Source: Paraburkholderia haematera (lineage in GTDB: Bacteria > Pseudomonadota > Gammaproteobacteria > Burkholderiales > Burkholderiaceae). From it: DNA of 64,000 nt. The stretch covers positions 1-64,000 of the forward strand of contig NZ_CAJNBK010000005.1 in the NCBI RefSeq assembly GCF_905220975.1, given 5' to 3'. Of the stretch, positions 1-9,349 are shown piece after piece (within the stretch, counting starts at the first letter, position 1; every line of letters begins with the position of its first letter). The notes under the pieces were generated by a model, which saw only the letters and a program-made list of their open reading frames with translations, was not told the origin of the DNA and did not search any database. A program made the translations under genes and the position numbers.

Positions 1-273
1 TTTCAGAATGGCTTCGCGTTGCTCCGGGCTGGCCCGTTCGTCGACGATCGGCTGGCACTTGCCCTTGCCTTCGTGGATCGGTCCCGGCCACTGAAATACG
101 ACCGCGATGTTGATGCCGTCGAGTCGCACGTCGCCGTAGTAGCCGTTGTTGATCGAGATGGCGCCCATCGCTTCGCAGAGGCCATTGTTTGGCAGTGCGT
201 TGAATTGGCACGGGCAACCGTATGAACAATTGCAGTTGATCAGTTCGGTGCCTTGGATTTCCCAGGGAGTCAT
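1..273 (-). CDS. DUF1326 domain protein (3' part missing)
   Basis: The first 91 codons of a minus-strand gene that continues beyond the left edge. The start ATG (273) has a good ribosome site (AAGGAG, 8 bases upstream). The N-terminus reads MTPWEIQGTELINCNCSYG and is followed by several cysteines (CNCSYGCPCQF) and a GYYGDV(R) segment. This is the pattern I associate with DUF1326 proteins, small cysteine-rich proteins of unknown biochemical role, often encoded beside a DUF2182 membrane protein. Any such partner would lie outside the window. Function unknown; family call is from memory of the motif. Confidence 0.85.
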   Translation of the reverse strand, partial: MTPWEIQGTELINCNCSYGCPCQFNALPNNGLCEAMGAISINNGYYGDVRLDGINIAVVFQWPGPIHEGKGKCQPIVDERASPEQREAILK

Positions 274-536
274 GGTTGTTCTCCTTGTACTCCGAGACGA
301 GTAACGTGCTTCGAATCTAGTGTATGGCAGGGGGGAGGGAAGTCAAAGTTCGGGTTGGCTGGACGCGCGGGCGATTGTGACGGGCCTTACATACGATGTT
401 TTGACCGAGGAGCCAGCGGTCAGAACGGCCGCTACCTGATCCCAAACCTGGCGTCGACCTTGAGAATTTCATCAGGCAAATACGGGTCGAACTGAGCCAG
501 CCGGCCGCGTCGGACTGTGCGGCCGTGTGTGCCTGA

Positions 537-1388
537 TCAGAGCCTCTCGAGAACTTCAAGAAAGAGCAATATGAGGATGAAGAAGCCAATCCATCTTACC
601 GTGGTCATGAGGCCAGCGAGCTTAATGCCCAGTGAGTTCACTGCGTCCGCGACAGGGTTCGCCATTAATTCATCACCACGGTCGCCGCTCTCCGCCGCGG
701 TACGCAATTGAGCCGTTGCGAGGTCAATACGAAGGTGGGTGACGTAGCCAATTGCAATTTCCGGACATTCAATTGCGCCGTCGCTTTTGTTGGGCCTGAG
801 AAAAAGGTTCGGCTCGCGCCGAGGGTCAGCCATAGCATTTTCAGTTGTGTAGAGGTGTCGCAGCGCCAGTCCCAACTCGACTGCGCCAAACTGACCATCA
901 GACATCGCCTTCGAAAGCGCATGTATGCAGGCTTCGGGAATGTGGCAGGCGAGCCACCACTGATCGGGTTCGCCGGTCTCTGCGTCGGCCCGATTGGCGC
1001 CGAGACGAGCAGTACCGAGCGGCACGTCGGCAAACGAAATGCCGAGTTCGTCCTCCAACTCGCGCAGACCTAACCGGTCAGCCTTGCTGACGTCGCGTGC
1101 AGCGAAGGACACTTCAACGGCGCGCATCGCGTGTCCAGCGTCGCCAATGATCGACAGCTCCTGACCATCGAGACGCGCCACTCCGTGCAGCGACGTGGTA
1201 AGTGTTGGCTGTTTGTCTGCGTCCAGCGGCTCTGCGAGCTGTTGCGTCACATGAAGCTGTTCCAACCTCAACCACATTGACCTGGCCGGAAAATACGTTT
1301 GCCTCTCGCCATCCAACCCAACATGTTCGAGAGTGTGATCCTTCCGCTCAATTAATTCCGTCGCGACGTTTTTTTCCAAAAACTCCAT
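537..1388 (-). CDS. Tail-anchored protein of unknown family, paralogue of the C-terminus of the transporter at 6581-8668
   Basis: 283 residues, no signal peptide, one hydrophobic helix at the extreme C-terminus (about residues 262-281, WIGFFILILLFLEVLERL), so probably a cytoplasmic domain anchored by its tail. I do not recognise the soluble domain. About residues 18-235 align without gaps of note to residues ~430-660 of the transporter-like protein encoded at 6581-8668. Shared blocks include LEHVG, SFAAR, ADR.GLRE, DVPLGTARLG, EPDQWW and NLFLRP/YLFLRP. The C-terminal tail helix is also shared. The two copies lie 5 kb apart on opposite strands, which points to an old local duplication followed by fusion or fission. 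No function can be assigned. Start ATG at 1388 is preceded by a G-rich ribosome site. Confidence 0.75.
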   Translation of the reverse strand: MEFLEKNVATELIERKDHTLEHVGLDGERQTYFPARSMWLRLEQLHVTQQLAEPLDADKQPTLTTSLHGVARLDGQELSIIGDAGHAMRAVEVSFAARDVSKADRLGLRELEDELGISFADVPLGTARLGANRADAETGEPDQWWLACHIPEACIHALSKAMSDGQFGAVELGLALRHLYTTENAMADPRREPNLFLRPNKSDGAIECPEIAIGYVTHLRIDLATAQLRTAAESGDRGDELMANPVADAVNSLGIKLAGLMTTVRWIGFFILILLFLEVLERL

Positions 1389-2733
1389 GGCGCTCCCCCC
1401 GTGATTGCCTCAAACCCTTGGGCGATAGAGGACAAGGGCGTGTGCATTGTCCGCCTGAGCGTTTGGTCAAAGCGCCGACGGTTGCGTATTGCAATGCAGC
1501 ATGCTGATGGTAGGAATTCTACCCATCCTGACGTTTGGCGGGTATTAGGAAGAGCACACATAAATGGCAATTTCTTTCGAACTGACGCGCACGCGTTCCA
1601 AATAATTGCCCGGTTCCTGCACCGGGCGGGGAGCGGCGGATCCAGGCAATGATCGAGGGTTGGAGAGGGACGTGGCTGACGTCTCCCAGGGAGAGGCACG
1701 CGCCGGGAGTATGTGCGGTGCCGTCGGTGCAAGCCGAAAGGCCCTTCGATACGCTTTCTTCAGAGCACGCCGTCATCCGCCCGATACGATCCCGGAAGTC
1801 CGCCTCGTGTCGGGGGGCAGCAGTTGGGAACGTTTCAAGTGATGCTCCTGATGGACCCGACCGCCTGATGCCGGCTGGCGGCTTTGGCCGATGCACAGGT
1901 CGCCACGCTAGTAGCTCGAAGGTCCCCTTGACGCCTGCGAGTCCGAAGATCGAAAGTCGCTTCAGGGTCGGCTACGGAAGTTCAGCGTCGAGCCAGCTTG
2001 GAACAACAGGTGGCCGACCATACAAGTCGCTGGTAGCGGGAGCGGGCATCTGGATAAGATTCGTCAGTTGCTGCGATTCGACATCGCTGTCTGAATCAGG
2101 AACCTAAAGAATCAGCGTGCGACGCCGTAATCGTAACTACTTGGTAGCTGATCCTACCTTGTGTGTGTTTGAAGCAGCAACTTGCGCCAACGCCGTTCGT
2201 GTGTGGCGTTGGCTTTTTCGCGGCCATGGCTACAGTTGGCAAGGCCGGCAGGCGGTCGGCCTTCAGCAGTCAGCACCACGAAAGTTCTGGTCGCCGGAGT
2301 CCAACCCGGCTATGGACTCACGTTCGACACCGCTCGAATAATCCAAAAGTCAGTGCCGCCGCTTATTCGACGACGCTATCAATCCCGGCGCGACAGTGCA
2401 TGTGAATCTGATTTGCGCCGGTTGCCGCGTTGCAAATTCAAGCTTCATAGAGATTCCGGAATCGTCCAGCGTTCCGAGGCGTTCAACGGACCCAGTCTGG
2501 GCAATCCTCTGATGAATGGCGTTGATTTGGCCATTTAAAAAATCAATTGCGCGCAAACCTTTGCGTCAAGCTGTGCAGTGTTTGCCCTCCTTCAGCGATG
2601 CGACAACGCGCCGTAATGCCAGATGCATGGGCGTGAAGGTTTTGCCCTGCGCTGCCTGGCGCACGCCTTCTGACATACCCGACGGCTCGAATCCTCTCCC
2701 CGTGTACCAACGATTGGCAACTGGAGTTGAAAC
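1389..2733. other. 1.3-kb stretch without a convincing gene
   Basis: Open frames here have no recognisable domain, mixed third-position composition and no good ribosome site. The one clear structure is a terminator-like hairpin at 2186-2218. A minus-strand frame starting with TTG (2556 down to 2350, 68 residues, IDFLNGQINAIHQRIAQTG) is faintly protein-like but unsupported. The region may be decayed sequence or carry a small RNA. Confidence 0.5.
2186..2218 (+). terminator. Rho-independent terminator with no gene upstream
   Basis: A perfect 9-bp stem (GCCAACGCC / GGCGTTGGC) with a 10-base loop is followed directly by TTTTT on the plus strand. No convincing plus-strand gene ends just upstream, so the transcript it would end is unknown (small RNA or remnant). 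Confidence 0.6.
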
Positions 2734-4485
2734 ATGAATCTCAGCAATCTGTCAGTGAAGGCAAAACTCACGGGGGCTTTTGGCGTGCTGGCCGCCATTG
2801 TCCTGATCGTGTCAGGCATTTCGCTGACCGCACTGAACGACGCCAACGACCGATTTGCGCATTTCGTGTCAGGTATCAATGCCCGCGCCAAGATGGCTGA
2901 ACAGGTTCGAACCGCGGTTGACCGGCGTGCGATTGCCGCACGCAACATGGCGCTCGTCACCACGCGGGGCGATTTCGAGATGGAAAAGACCGCTGAAGCG
3001 CAGGCCCAGGTGGATGTCCAGTCGAACCTTGCGAAGCTTACCGAGATGGTTTCGTCCGCGACCGACGCGACTGAAAAGACCCGCAGCCTTGTGGGCGAAA
3101 TCAACCGGATCGAGGCCGCTTATGCACCTGTTGCCAAAGCGATCGTTGGTCTTGCGGTTGAAGGGAAGCGCGACGAGGCGGTGAAGAAAATTGACGACGA
3201 CTGTCGGCCGCTGCTTGCCGCCCTGGTCAAGGCAACGAACGACTACGCGCAATACACGAGTGCCCGTGCGGATGGACTCGTTCGGGAGTCGGAAGAACAT
3301 TATGCGACGCAGCGGGACTTGCTGATGGCCATCTGTCTGGCCGCTGTCGCGATGGCGGTCGTGGCAGGCATGGTCATCACGCGGGGATTGCTGCGTGCCC
3401 TCGGTGCCGAGCCGGTTGCCCTCGGTGAAGTCACGCAGCGCGTAGCCGCTGGCGATCTGAGTCCCGTCGCAGGTGCGAAGAATGCGCCTGCCGGGAGCGT
3501 GCTCGCGTCAATGGGTGAAATGCAGGCAAGTCTCGTCAGCTTGATCGGTCAGGTGCGCACCGCCGCAGACAGTATCGCGACCGGCTCCAGTCAGATTGCT
3601 TCCGGCAATGTCGACCTTTCGTCCCGCACCGAACAGCAGGCCGCCTCGCTGCAGGAAACTGCGTCGAGTATGGAGGAGCTGACTTCGACGGTGAAGCAGA
3701 ACGCCGAGAACGCGCAGCAGGCGAGTTCGCTCTCTGCCAACGCGTCCGAAGTGGCGCTGAAGGGCAATGAGGTAGTGAGTCAGGTCGTCGGTACGATGGG
3801 CGAGATCAGCACGAGCTCGACCAAGATCGCGGAGATCACGGGAATCATCGAAGGCATCGCGTTCCAGACCAACATCCTGGCGCTGAACGCGGCGGTGGAG
3901 GCGGCCCGGGCAGGCGAACAGGGTCGTGGATTCGCGGTGGTGGCAAGCGAAGTCCGCAGCCTCGCGCAGCGTTCGTCCAGCGCGGCGAAGGAAATCAAGG
4001 ATCTGATCAACGCGTCCGTCCAGAAAATCCAGGATGGATCGTTGCTCGCGAATCAGGCGGGAAAGACGATGTCGGAGGTCACGCAAGCCGTCGCTCGGGT
4101 GACCGACATCATGGGCGAAATCGCCGCTGCGTCGACCGAACAAAGCAGGGGCATCGAACAGGTCAACCAGTCGATCACGCAGATGGACGAGGTGACCCAG
4201 CAGAATGCTGCGCTGGTGGAGGAAGCGGCGGCTGCATCCAAGTCGCTCGAAGACCAGGGGCGAAAGCTTAATCAGGCTATTTCGTTCTTTCGTCTGGATG
4301 CCGGCGCGGTTTCGCCTGTAACGGATGGACAGGCATCTTCAGCCAATCGTCAGGTGCCACGTAAACAACCCGCACGGCGGACGATGGGGAACACCGCAGC
4401 GACGGCCCGTCCGGTCGCTGCGTCGGTTGCCTCAGCACGCGCAGCAACAACGGCCGGTAATAGCGATGGCTGGGACAAATTCTGA
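2734..4485 (+). CDS. Methyl-accepting chemotaxis protein
   Basis: 583 residues with the standard transducer layout: TM1 about 12-34, periplasmic four-helix-type sensor region 35-193, TM2 about 196-219, HAMP linker to about 270, then the long cytoplasmic coiled-coil signalling domain. The highly conserved hairpin tip ([20 protein letters not shown]) sits near residue 375-395. It would relay a periplasmic signal to CheA/CheW and be methylated by CheR. The last five residues, GWDKF, fit the aromatic-x-x-aromatic pattern of a CheR/CheB-tethering pentapeptide at the end of a flexible Ala/Thr-rich linker. The ligand is unknown. It stands alone, with no che or flagellar genes beside it. A GGAG ribosome site precedes the ATG. 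Confidence 0.95.
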   Translation: MNLSNLSVKAKLTGAFGVLAAIVLIVSGISLTALNDANDRFAHFVSGINARAKMAEQVRTAVDRRAIAARNMALVTTRGDFEMEKTAEAQAQVDVQSNLAKLTEMVSSATDATEKTRSLVGEINRIEAAYAPVAKAIVGLAVEGKRDEAVKKIDDDCRPLLAALVKATNDYAQYTSARADGLVRESEEHYATQRDLLMAICLAAVAMAVVAGMVITRGLLRALGAEPVALGEVTQRVAAGDLSPVAGAKNAPAGSVLASMGEMQASLVSLIGQVRTAADSIATGSSQIASGNVDLSSRTEQQAASLQETASSMEELTSTVKQNAENAQQASSLSANASEVALKGNEVVSQVVGTMGEISTSSTKIAEITGIIEGIAFQTNILALNAAVEAARAGEQGRGFAVVASEVRSLAQRSSSAAKEIKDLINASVQKIQDGSLLANQAGKTMSEVTQAVARVTDIMGEIAAASTEQSRGIEQVNQSITQMDEVTQQNAALVEEAAAASKSLEDQGRKLNQAISFFRLDAGAVSPVTDGQASSANRQVPRKQPARRTMGNTAATARPVAASVASARAATTAGNSDGWDKF

Positions 4486-4872
4486 GTCTGGTTGAACGAA
4501 ATAATCAGCGGAGCCGGCCATAGAGACAATCGAAAAGATCAGCGTACGCAAGCTTGCCTTGCTCTAGTCCTCAGGAACGTTTGCTCGGAGAAATGCAGCC
4601 GGAATAGACGTCTTATTGGTGGATTGCGACCCGTGTCTGGGGATAGGATGAGGCTCTCTCAGGTTCGGTTAACCCTCGGAAGTGACCGAACTTTCAGCCG
4701 GTGTACGCGCCGGTTTTTTCTGTCGGCGCAACGTCGAAGTGCTTGGGGAGTAGGCGCATCGAGGCTGAGGTGGGTCGGAAGCTTACGCAAGCTGGGTCGA
4801 TTTCAGCCCTTCGTAAATAGACCGCGTGCGGCCAACAAGAGCCGGTGGCAAGCTGACGTCGAAGGGCGGAAA
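4486..4872. other. Intergenic stretch between convergent genes
   Basis: No convincing gene. A short imperfect stem (CCGG arms with flanking wobble pairs, about 4689-4707) followed by TTTTTT at 4708-4713 is a plausible weak terminator for the chemotaxis receptor, though 200 bases downstream of it. Confidence 0.4.
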
Positions 4873-5352
4873 TCAGTTCGATAGCTGCCGTTCGAGGATG
4901 GACCAGGAGTGCATCGGGCGAAGCAGCTTTCGCATGCAGGTGGCCGTCGCAGGGCACAGAACGGCGAATTGCCTGCATAGCTGCACTTCGCCTGGCACGT
5001 CGTTCCGGGCTACCCGCTCATAGCCGGCTCGTTCAAAAAAACGCTCCGCTGTCGTTGTTAGTAACCAGACATCCAGTTGACCGCACGAGCGCGCCTTGTC
5101 TTCGAGCCGTACGACCAGCTCCCGTGCGATGCCCATTCCGCGTACTTGTGGCGCGACAGCGAGCGATCTCAACAGCACGCGGGAGCCGAGCTGCTCAAGT
5201 CCGATGCTGCCGATGACAGATCCGCTCGCATCTTCTGCGACCAGAAACTCTTCGATGAGCGACGCTGAAACGTCTTCCACTAATAGGCCACTGTCGAGTA
5301 GAAGCTTTTGGATTTCGCTCAGATCAGCGTCGTTGGCCTTTCTCATGTCCAT
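4873..5352 (-). CDS. arsN2: GNAT acetyltransferase, ArsN2-like
   Basis: 159 residues from the ATG at 5352 (ribosome site AGGAAAC); an upstream in-frame extension lacks family character. The acetyl-CoA-binding motif is in RSLAVAPQVRGMGIAREL (V-x-x-x-x-R-G-x-G-x-A), and the C-terminal block FFERAGYERV...QFAVLCPATATCMRK is characteristic of the ArsN2 branch of GNAT proteins found in arsenic-resistance operons. ArsN1 relatives acetylate arsinothricin or phosphinothricin; the substrate of ArsN2 is less certain. No ars genes are seen nearby, so this is an orphan copy and its role here is inference. It converges with the chemotaxis receptor gene. Confidence 0.8.
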   Translation of the reverse strand: MDMRKANDADLSEIQKLLLDSGLLVEDVSASLIEEFLVAEDASGSVIGSIGLEQLGSRVLLRSLAVAPQVRGMGIARELVVRLEDKARSCGQLDVWLLTTTAERFFERAGYERVARNDVPGEVQLCRQFAVLCPATATCMRKLLRPMHSWSILERQLSN

Positions 5353-5488
5353 GGCTGTTTCCTCACTCGCACTTGAATTGTTGGTTACTGACCAGTGCGG
5401 CTTCGAGAGTTCCGAACGTTTCCCGTCGGATAACGGGATGGACGAAACGCTATAGTTTCCTACGCGGCGAGGCCATCGCGGCACAGGG

Positions 5489-5752
5489 TTACGAACTGAA
5501 CAAGTCATCGACGATACGGCGTCCCGCACTATAGCCGCCCATGAGCGCGTCGGCTTCGCTCAAAAATGGCCTGCCTTGCGTTTCACCAAAACGCAGCGGG
5601 GAGAAAACGGCAAGAGCGGCACCGGCCTTGCAGATCCTCACGACCGCGACATATCCCGCGCTGGATAACGCACTGCGTTCGACCTGCCAGCCGAAGTCAG
5701 CCTCGACGGTCACCTCAACATCGAATCCGTGATAGTGATAAGTGCGGTTCAT
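5489..5752 (-). CDS. Conserved small protein of unknown function
   Basis: 87 residues starting at 5752 (MNRTYHYHGFDVEV), overlapping the stop codon of the upstream NUDIX gene by four bases (ATGA), so the two are translationally coupled. The protein has a strand-rich N-terminus (FDVEVTVEADFGWQVE) and an alternating hydrophobic pattern, and ends GRRIVDDLFSS. There is no signal peptide or membrane segment. It looks like a Burkholderiaceae-type conserved hypothetical, but I cannot name a family. Coupling suggests a joint role with the NUDIX hydrolase. Confidence 0.75.
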   Translation of the reverse strand: MNRTYHYHGFDVEVTVEADFGWQVERSALSSAGYVAVVRICKAGAALAVFSPLRFGETQGRPFLSEADALMGGYSAGRRIVDDLFSS

Positions 5753-6171
5753 GGGTTCACCCGTTCCGCCTGCTGCGAAATCCGCTGGACGTCGTCGGGT
5801 TCCGGAGTCCGGATATACCGGAAGAAAAGCGCGACGATTCCACGAGTAGGAATGCTGGCGGAAAGCGTCGCTATCTTGACCGGCGCGAACCACCTGCACT
5901 TCGCGATCTCGTTGCTGGGCTGTACGCTTGCATGATGCGCGACATCCGCGAAAAAGACATGGTGCAAGGTGTTGAAACCGGTAAATTGAAAGAGGTATGT
6001 CAACTCAATAGCCGCAAGCGTCGTTTCTTCCGACAACTCACGTAGAGCAGCTTCCAGGGGCGTCTCATCTCGACGGATTCTCCCGCCAGGTAACGCCCAT
6101 CTTGATCGTTCTCTGGCAACCAGCAGAATCCGGTTTTCCCGCACGCATACCACGCTCGCTCTGTCTTTCAT
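5749..6171 (-). CDS. NUDIX hydrolase
   Basis: 140 residues from the ATG at 6171, chosen because AGGGAGAGG lies directly before it and upstream codons lack family character. The NUDIX box is GRIRRDETPLEAALRELSEE (G-x5-E-x7-RE-x2-EE), with the usual G after EE replaced by T, so the Mg-binding glutamates are present. Members hydrolyse nucleoside diphosphates linked to another group (oxidised nucleotides, ADP-ribose and others). The substrate cannot be read from this sequence. It is the first gene of a two-gene operon with the small protein at 5489-5752. Confidence 0.88.
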   Translation of the reverse strand: MKDRASVVCVRENRILLVARERSRWALPGGRIRRDETPLEAALRELSEETTLAAIELTYLFQFTGFNTLHHVFFADVAHHASVQPSNEIAKCRWFAPVKIATLSASIPTRGIVALFFRYIRTPEPDDVQRISQQAERVNP

Positions 6172-6580
6172 CCTCTCCCTGCACACTTGATCTCTTGAAC
6201 ATCTGTCGAAACCGGTGGTAATGCAAGCAACGCAACCGACCTTTTTGCGGCATTGTAAGTCTTGTCCAAAATTCTGCGCCCGGATCTTACAGGTGCCGTA
6301 GCAGCAGGCATCGCAGTATCCAGCGACGTAGTCCAAGAAGAACTGTTGTTTTCCACTCCAACAGTCGGCAAGGTATCGCGCTAAACTGGCTCACCACGCG
6401 GTCGGGCACTTTTTACTGATGCAACCCGGCATGGGGCCGCGCGCGGGGTCGAGTGAGTGCTGGTCATGCTCAAACCGGGTTCGGGCTACGAGCGTCGATT
6501 CTCCGCGACGCTCAGTCGCTCAAACTCAGGGAAGTGCCGAAGTCGTATGGGCAAACGGTTGGACGCCAGGAGTCCGAATC
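6172..6580. other. Divergent intergenic region
   Basis: About 400 bases between the divergent NUDIX gene and the transporter-like gene, with no convincing coding content. One perfect 8-bp inverted repeat (GAGCGTCG / CGACGCTC, 8-base loop) lies at 6490-6513, about 70 bases before the transporter start. It could be an operator or a leader hairpin. Confidence 0.4.
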
Positions 6581-8668
6581 ATGATAACGACGTTCACGCT
6601 GATCGATCTTGCCGGCTCCATTGCGCTGCTGCTGCTGGGCACCCAGATGGTCCAAACCGGCATGCATCGGGCATTCGGCGCCGGTCTCCGCTCGCTCCTC
6701 GCCAGATCGCTGGGTGGGCGATTCCGGGCCTTCCTGGCCGGAATGGGCGTGACGGCGGCATTGCAAAGCAGCGCGACGACCGGACTCATGGTTGAGGGCT
6801 TCGCTGCGGAGGGCCTCGTCGGGCTTGTGCCTGCGCTTGCCGTCATGCTGGGCGCAAACGTCGGCGCCACGTTGATCGTGCAGGTACTGTCACTCGATGT
6901 CGCGGCCGCCGTTTCGCCGGCCCTGATCCTCGTGGGCGCGCTGATGTTCCGCAAGGTATCGAACACGCGTGCACACGACTTGGGACGCATGTTCATTGGT
7001 CTGGGCCTGATGCTGCTCGCGCTGCATCATCTGCTCGAGTTGATGACCGACTACGAGGATGCACCGAGCCTTCGCATGCTGCTGGGCGCCGCGTCCACCG
7101 TACCGGTGGTCGATGTCCTGCTGGCTGCGGGTTTGACATGGGCCGCAGATTCGAACGTTGCGGCGGTCTTGCTCATCGCCTCACTTTGTGCACGGAACGT
7201 CGTTCCGCCCAATACGGCTTTTGCGCTGGTAATGGGTGCGAACCTCGGCACTGCCATCAACCCCGTGCTGGCAGGGGCGGCACCCTACGATCCCGTCTTG
7301 AAGCGGTTGCCGGTCGGGAACCTGCTGACAAGGTTAGCCGGCGTTGTGTTGGCCCTCGCGGCCCTCGGACCAATCGGTCGATTCATGGTCACGATGGAAC
7401 CGGACAATGCGCGAGTGGTTGCGGATTTTCATACGTTTTTCAACGTGCTTCTCGCCTGCGTATTCCTGCCAATGCTTCCGCTGTATGCGAGCCTGTTGAA
7501 CCGATTACTGCCTTCACCCGTGGCAGTCGCCGATCCGCCGCGATCGCCTTGCCTCGACGCCGCCTCCGACCGGATTCCAGTTGAGGCGCCGCAGACCACA
7601 CCGAGGGTACTTCGGTTCGCCGACCGCTTCGGCGAAATGATGTCGGGTACCCATGTAATGCCGTCAGATCGCGAGCGCAAGCTCATCGCGCAGGTACGTC
7701 CGCGTGACGATATTCTGGACAGCCTGAATGGCGCTGCCAGAACTTACCGGACGTCTCCCGGTGCCGGGCAGATCGAGGCGGCGACGCATCCGCGCTTCGA
7801 TAAGAGAATCGACGTGCTCTATCGCGGCGAGGGCCAGCGAATCGATGTAAAGCAGGGGCCTGGCCACTCGCTAGAACACGTCGGCCCGGATGGCAACGCA
7901 AAGACGTATTGCCCCGCAAGCTCCCTCTGGCTCACCTTGCAGGATCTCCAGGTCGTTCAGCAATTGGAACCTGCTGAGGGAGAAACGCAATCCGCCCTGA
8001 CCACCTGTGTCCGTGGGACCGCTTTCTTTGATGACGTTCGCCTGTCAATCATCGGCGAACAGGGGAACAGCACCCGCAAGGTCCAGATCTCGTTCGCGGC
8101 CAGAGAAATCCGTTCGGCAGACCGGCAGGGCCTGCGCGAATGGCAAGACGAGCTTGGTACGACGTTCTCGGACGTCCCGCTTGGCACGGCAAGGCTCGGC
8201 TACAATCCGACGGACCGGGAGATGCAGGAACCTGACCAGTGGTGGGCGTCTTGCCACGTGCCGGAGAGCAGCATGATGGCGCTCATGCAGGGCATTGAGG
8301 CCAGCCGGCTTACCGCGGTCAAGGTCGGCCTGTGCCTGAAGAACGTCTATATGCCGGGGCAGGTGTCGGCTGATTTCCCTGGGGAGCCGTACCTGTTCCT
8401 CAGACCGGGTAAGGAAGGCAGCGCGATGGAATCGCCGGAAATTGCGAGCGGATACGTTGTTCATCTCGCTCTCGACTTTGGAAAAATCAGCTTCGACGCG
8501 CCCGGTCAACGCGACAGCTCACACGAGGATCAACAGCAAACAAACGCTGGTGACGCAACCTCGATGAATGCACTTGTCGAGAGGCTGGGCACGCTCGTCG
8601 TCAGCCTGAAATGGCTTGCGGTACTTGTCGCCGTCCTGGTTATTGTTTTCGCATTCAAAAATCGATGA
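6581..8668 (+). CDS. Na/Pi-cotransporter-like membrane protein fused to an unknown tail-anchored domain
   Basis: 695 residues from the ATG at 6581 (AGGAG ribosome site). Residues ~1-310 are a Na/Pi-cotransporter II family domain: repeated hydrophobic helices, an inverted-repeat signature TAALQSSATT in the first half and GANLGTAINP in the second. The usual second QSSS motif is replaced by DSN, so transport may be altered. A short segment near 370-415 (DDILDSLNGAARTY) resembles the start of the PhoU-like tail of bacterial NptA proteins, but is cut short. From ~430 to 660 follows a domain paralogous to the protein at 537-1388, ending in a terminal hydrophobic helix (WLAVLVAVLVIVFAF). The frame is open throughout, so this reads as a true fusion. 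Likely inner-membrane; phosphate uptake is a family-based guess. Confidence 0.8.
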   Translation: MITTFTLIDLAGSIALLLLGTQMVQTGMHRAFGAGLRSLLARSLGGRFRAFLAGMGVTAALQSSATTGLMVEGFAAEGLVGLVPALAVMLGANVGATLIVQVLSLDVAAAVSPALILVGALMFRKVSNTRAHDLGRMFIGLGLMLLALHHLLELMTDYEDAPSLRMLLGAASTVPVVDVLLAAGLTWAADSNVAAVLLIASLCARNVVPPNTAFALVMGANLGTAINPVLAGAAPYDPVLKRLPVGNLLTRLAGVVLALAALGPIGRFMVTMEPDNARVVADFHTFFNVLLACVFLPMLPLYASLLNRLLPSPVAVADPPRSPCLDAASDRIPVEAPQTTPRVLRFADRFGEMMSGTHVMPSDRERKLIAQVRPRDDILDSLNGAARTYRTSPGAGQIEAATHPRFDKRIDVLYRGEGQRIDVKQGPGHSLEHVGPDGNAKTYCPASSLWLTLQDLQVVQQLEPAEGETQSALTTCVRGTAFFDDVRLSIIGEQGNSTRKVQISFAAREIRSADRQGLREWQDELGTTFSDVPLGTARLGYNPTDREMQEPDQWWASCHVPESSMMALMQGIEASRLTAVKVGLCLKNVYMPGQVSADFPGEPYLFLRPGKEGSAMESPEIASGYVVHLALDFGKISFDAPGQRDSSHEDQQQTNAGDATSMNALVERLGTLVVSLKWLAVLVAVLVIVFAFKNR

Positions 8669-8877
8669 TCGAACCATTGACTCGCTCGCGTACGGCAGTT
8701 GCCCTCTCTTGCATTGCTGCCTGTCCGTTTGATCGCAAGACTCTAAATAACCTTGATGATAATTTAGCTTGTTGATGACTTCTTTTTGGCCGCGTACGCT
8801 ACCGTAAGATCGTGCCAATGCGGAACTCGCAGGCTGCGGCAATCAGGAAATGTCGGTACGGGACGGGGAGTATAGCG

Positions 8878-9099
8878 ATGAAAATGTCTCACAGATTAGG
8901 AAGCCCCGATACGGCGGGGCCGGTGTGGGGGCTTGTCTTTGGCATGTTCATGACGGCAATTGGAATAGGCCTCTGGTTTTATGCGACGTCGTCGGCCCCC
9001 TCCGGACGACAAGATGAATCGTTGGCCGTAGCGGCCGTCATCGTCGGCCTGTTTTCTGCCGTCTACGCGGGGCGCGAACTCCGTCACAAACGTCGGTAG
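8878..9099 (+). CDS. Small two-helix membrane protein
   Basis: 73 residues from the ATG at 8878, with GGGGAG eight bases upstream. Two hydrophobic segments (about 15-37 and 48-66) flank a short polar loop (SAPSGRQDE), and the C-terminus is basic (RELRHKRR), suggesting an inner-membrane hairpin with both ends in the cytoplasm. No family recognised. It follows the transporter gene by 209 bases on the same strand. Confidence 0.6.
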   Translation: MKMSHRLGSPDTAGPVWGLVFGMFMTAIGIGLWFYATSSAPSGRQDESLAVAAVIVGLFSAVYAGRELRHKRR

Positions 9100-9139
9100 A
9101 TCGCCTGTCAGGACGAAGGATGTTGTCGATTAAGTGGCA

Positions 9140-9349
9140 CTACCAGGTATGCCGGAGCGCGTTGATTTTGGCGCCGAGCGCGTCACGCTGACACTCGTGG
9201 GATCCGTTTGCTCCTTCAGCACCGTGCAAGGCCACTGATCCGCATGTTTCGACGGTCCAGCACCCTAGGGCGCGTATGCCATCACCTTGCGCCCAAGCGC
9301 AATCGATATTGACCGACATGCGACCTGGACATTCCTCGACGCTAGTCAC
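9140..9349 (-). CDS. Doubtful small open frame coupled to the coiled-coil gene
   Basis: 69 codons starting with GTG at 9349 that overlaps the stop of the upstream small gene (GTGA). The coupling geometry favours a real gene. However, third-position composition is only moderately GC-rich, and the product (several Cys, His and Gly, no clear motif) matches nothing I know. Reported at low confidence. Confidence 0.3.
   Translation of the reverse strand: MTSVEECPGRMSVNIDCAWAQGDGIRALGCWTVETCGSVALHGAEGANGSHECQRDALGAKINALRHTW

Noticed and set aside
1649..2107. 152-codon plus-strand frame
   Set aside because: Low-complexity Ser/Arg/Gly composition, no motif or ribosome site; treated as non-coding.
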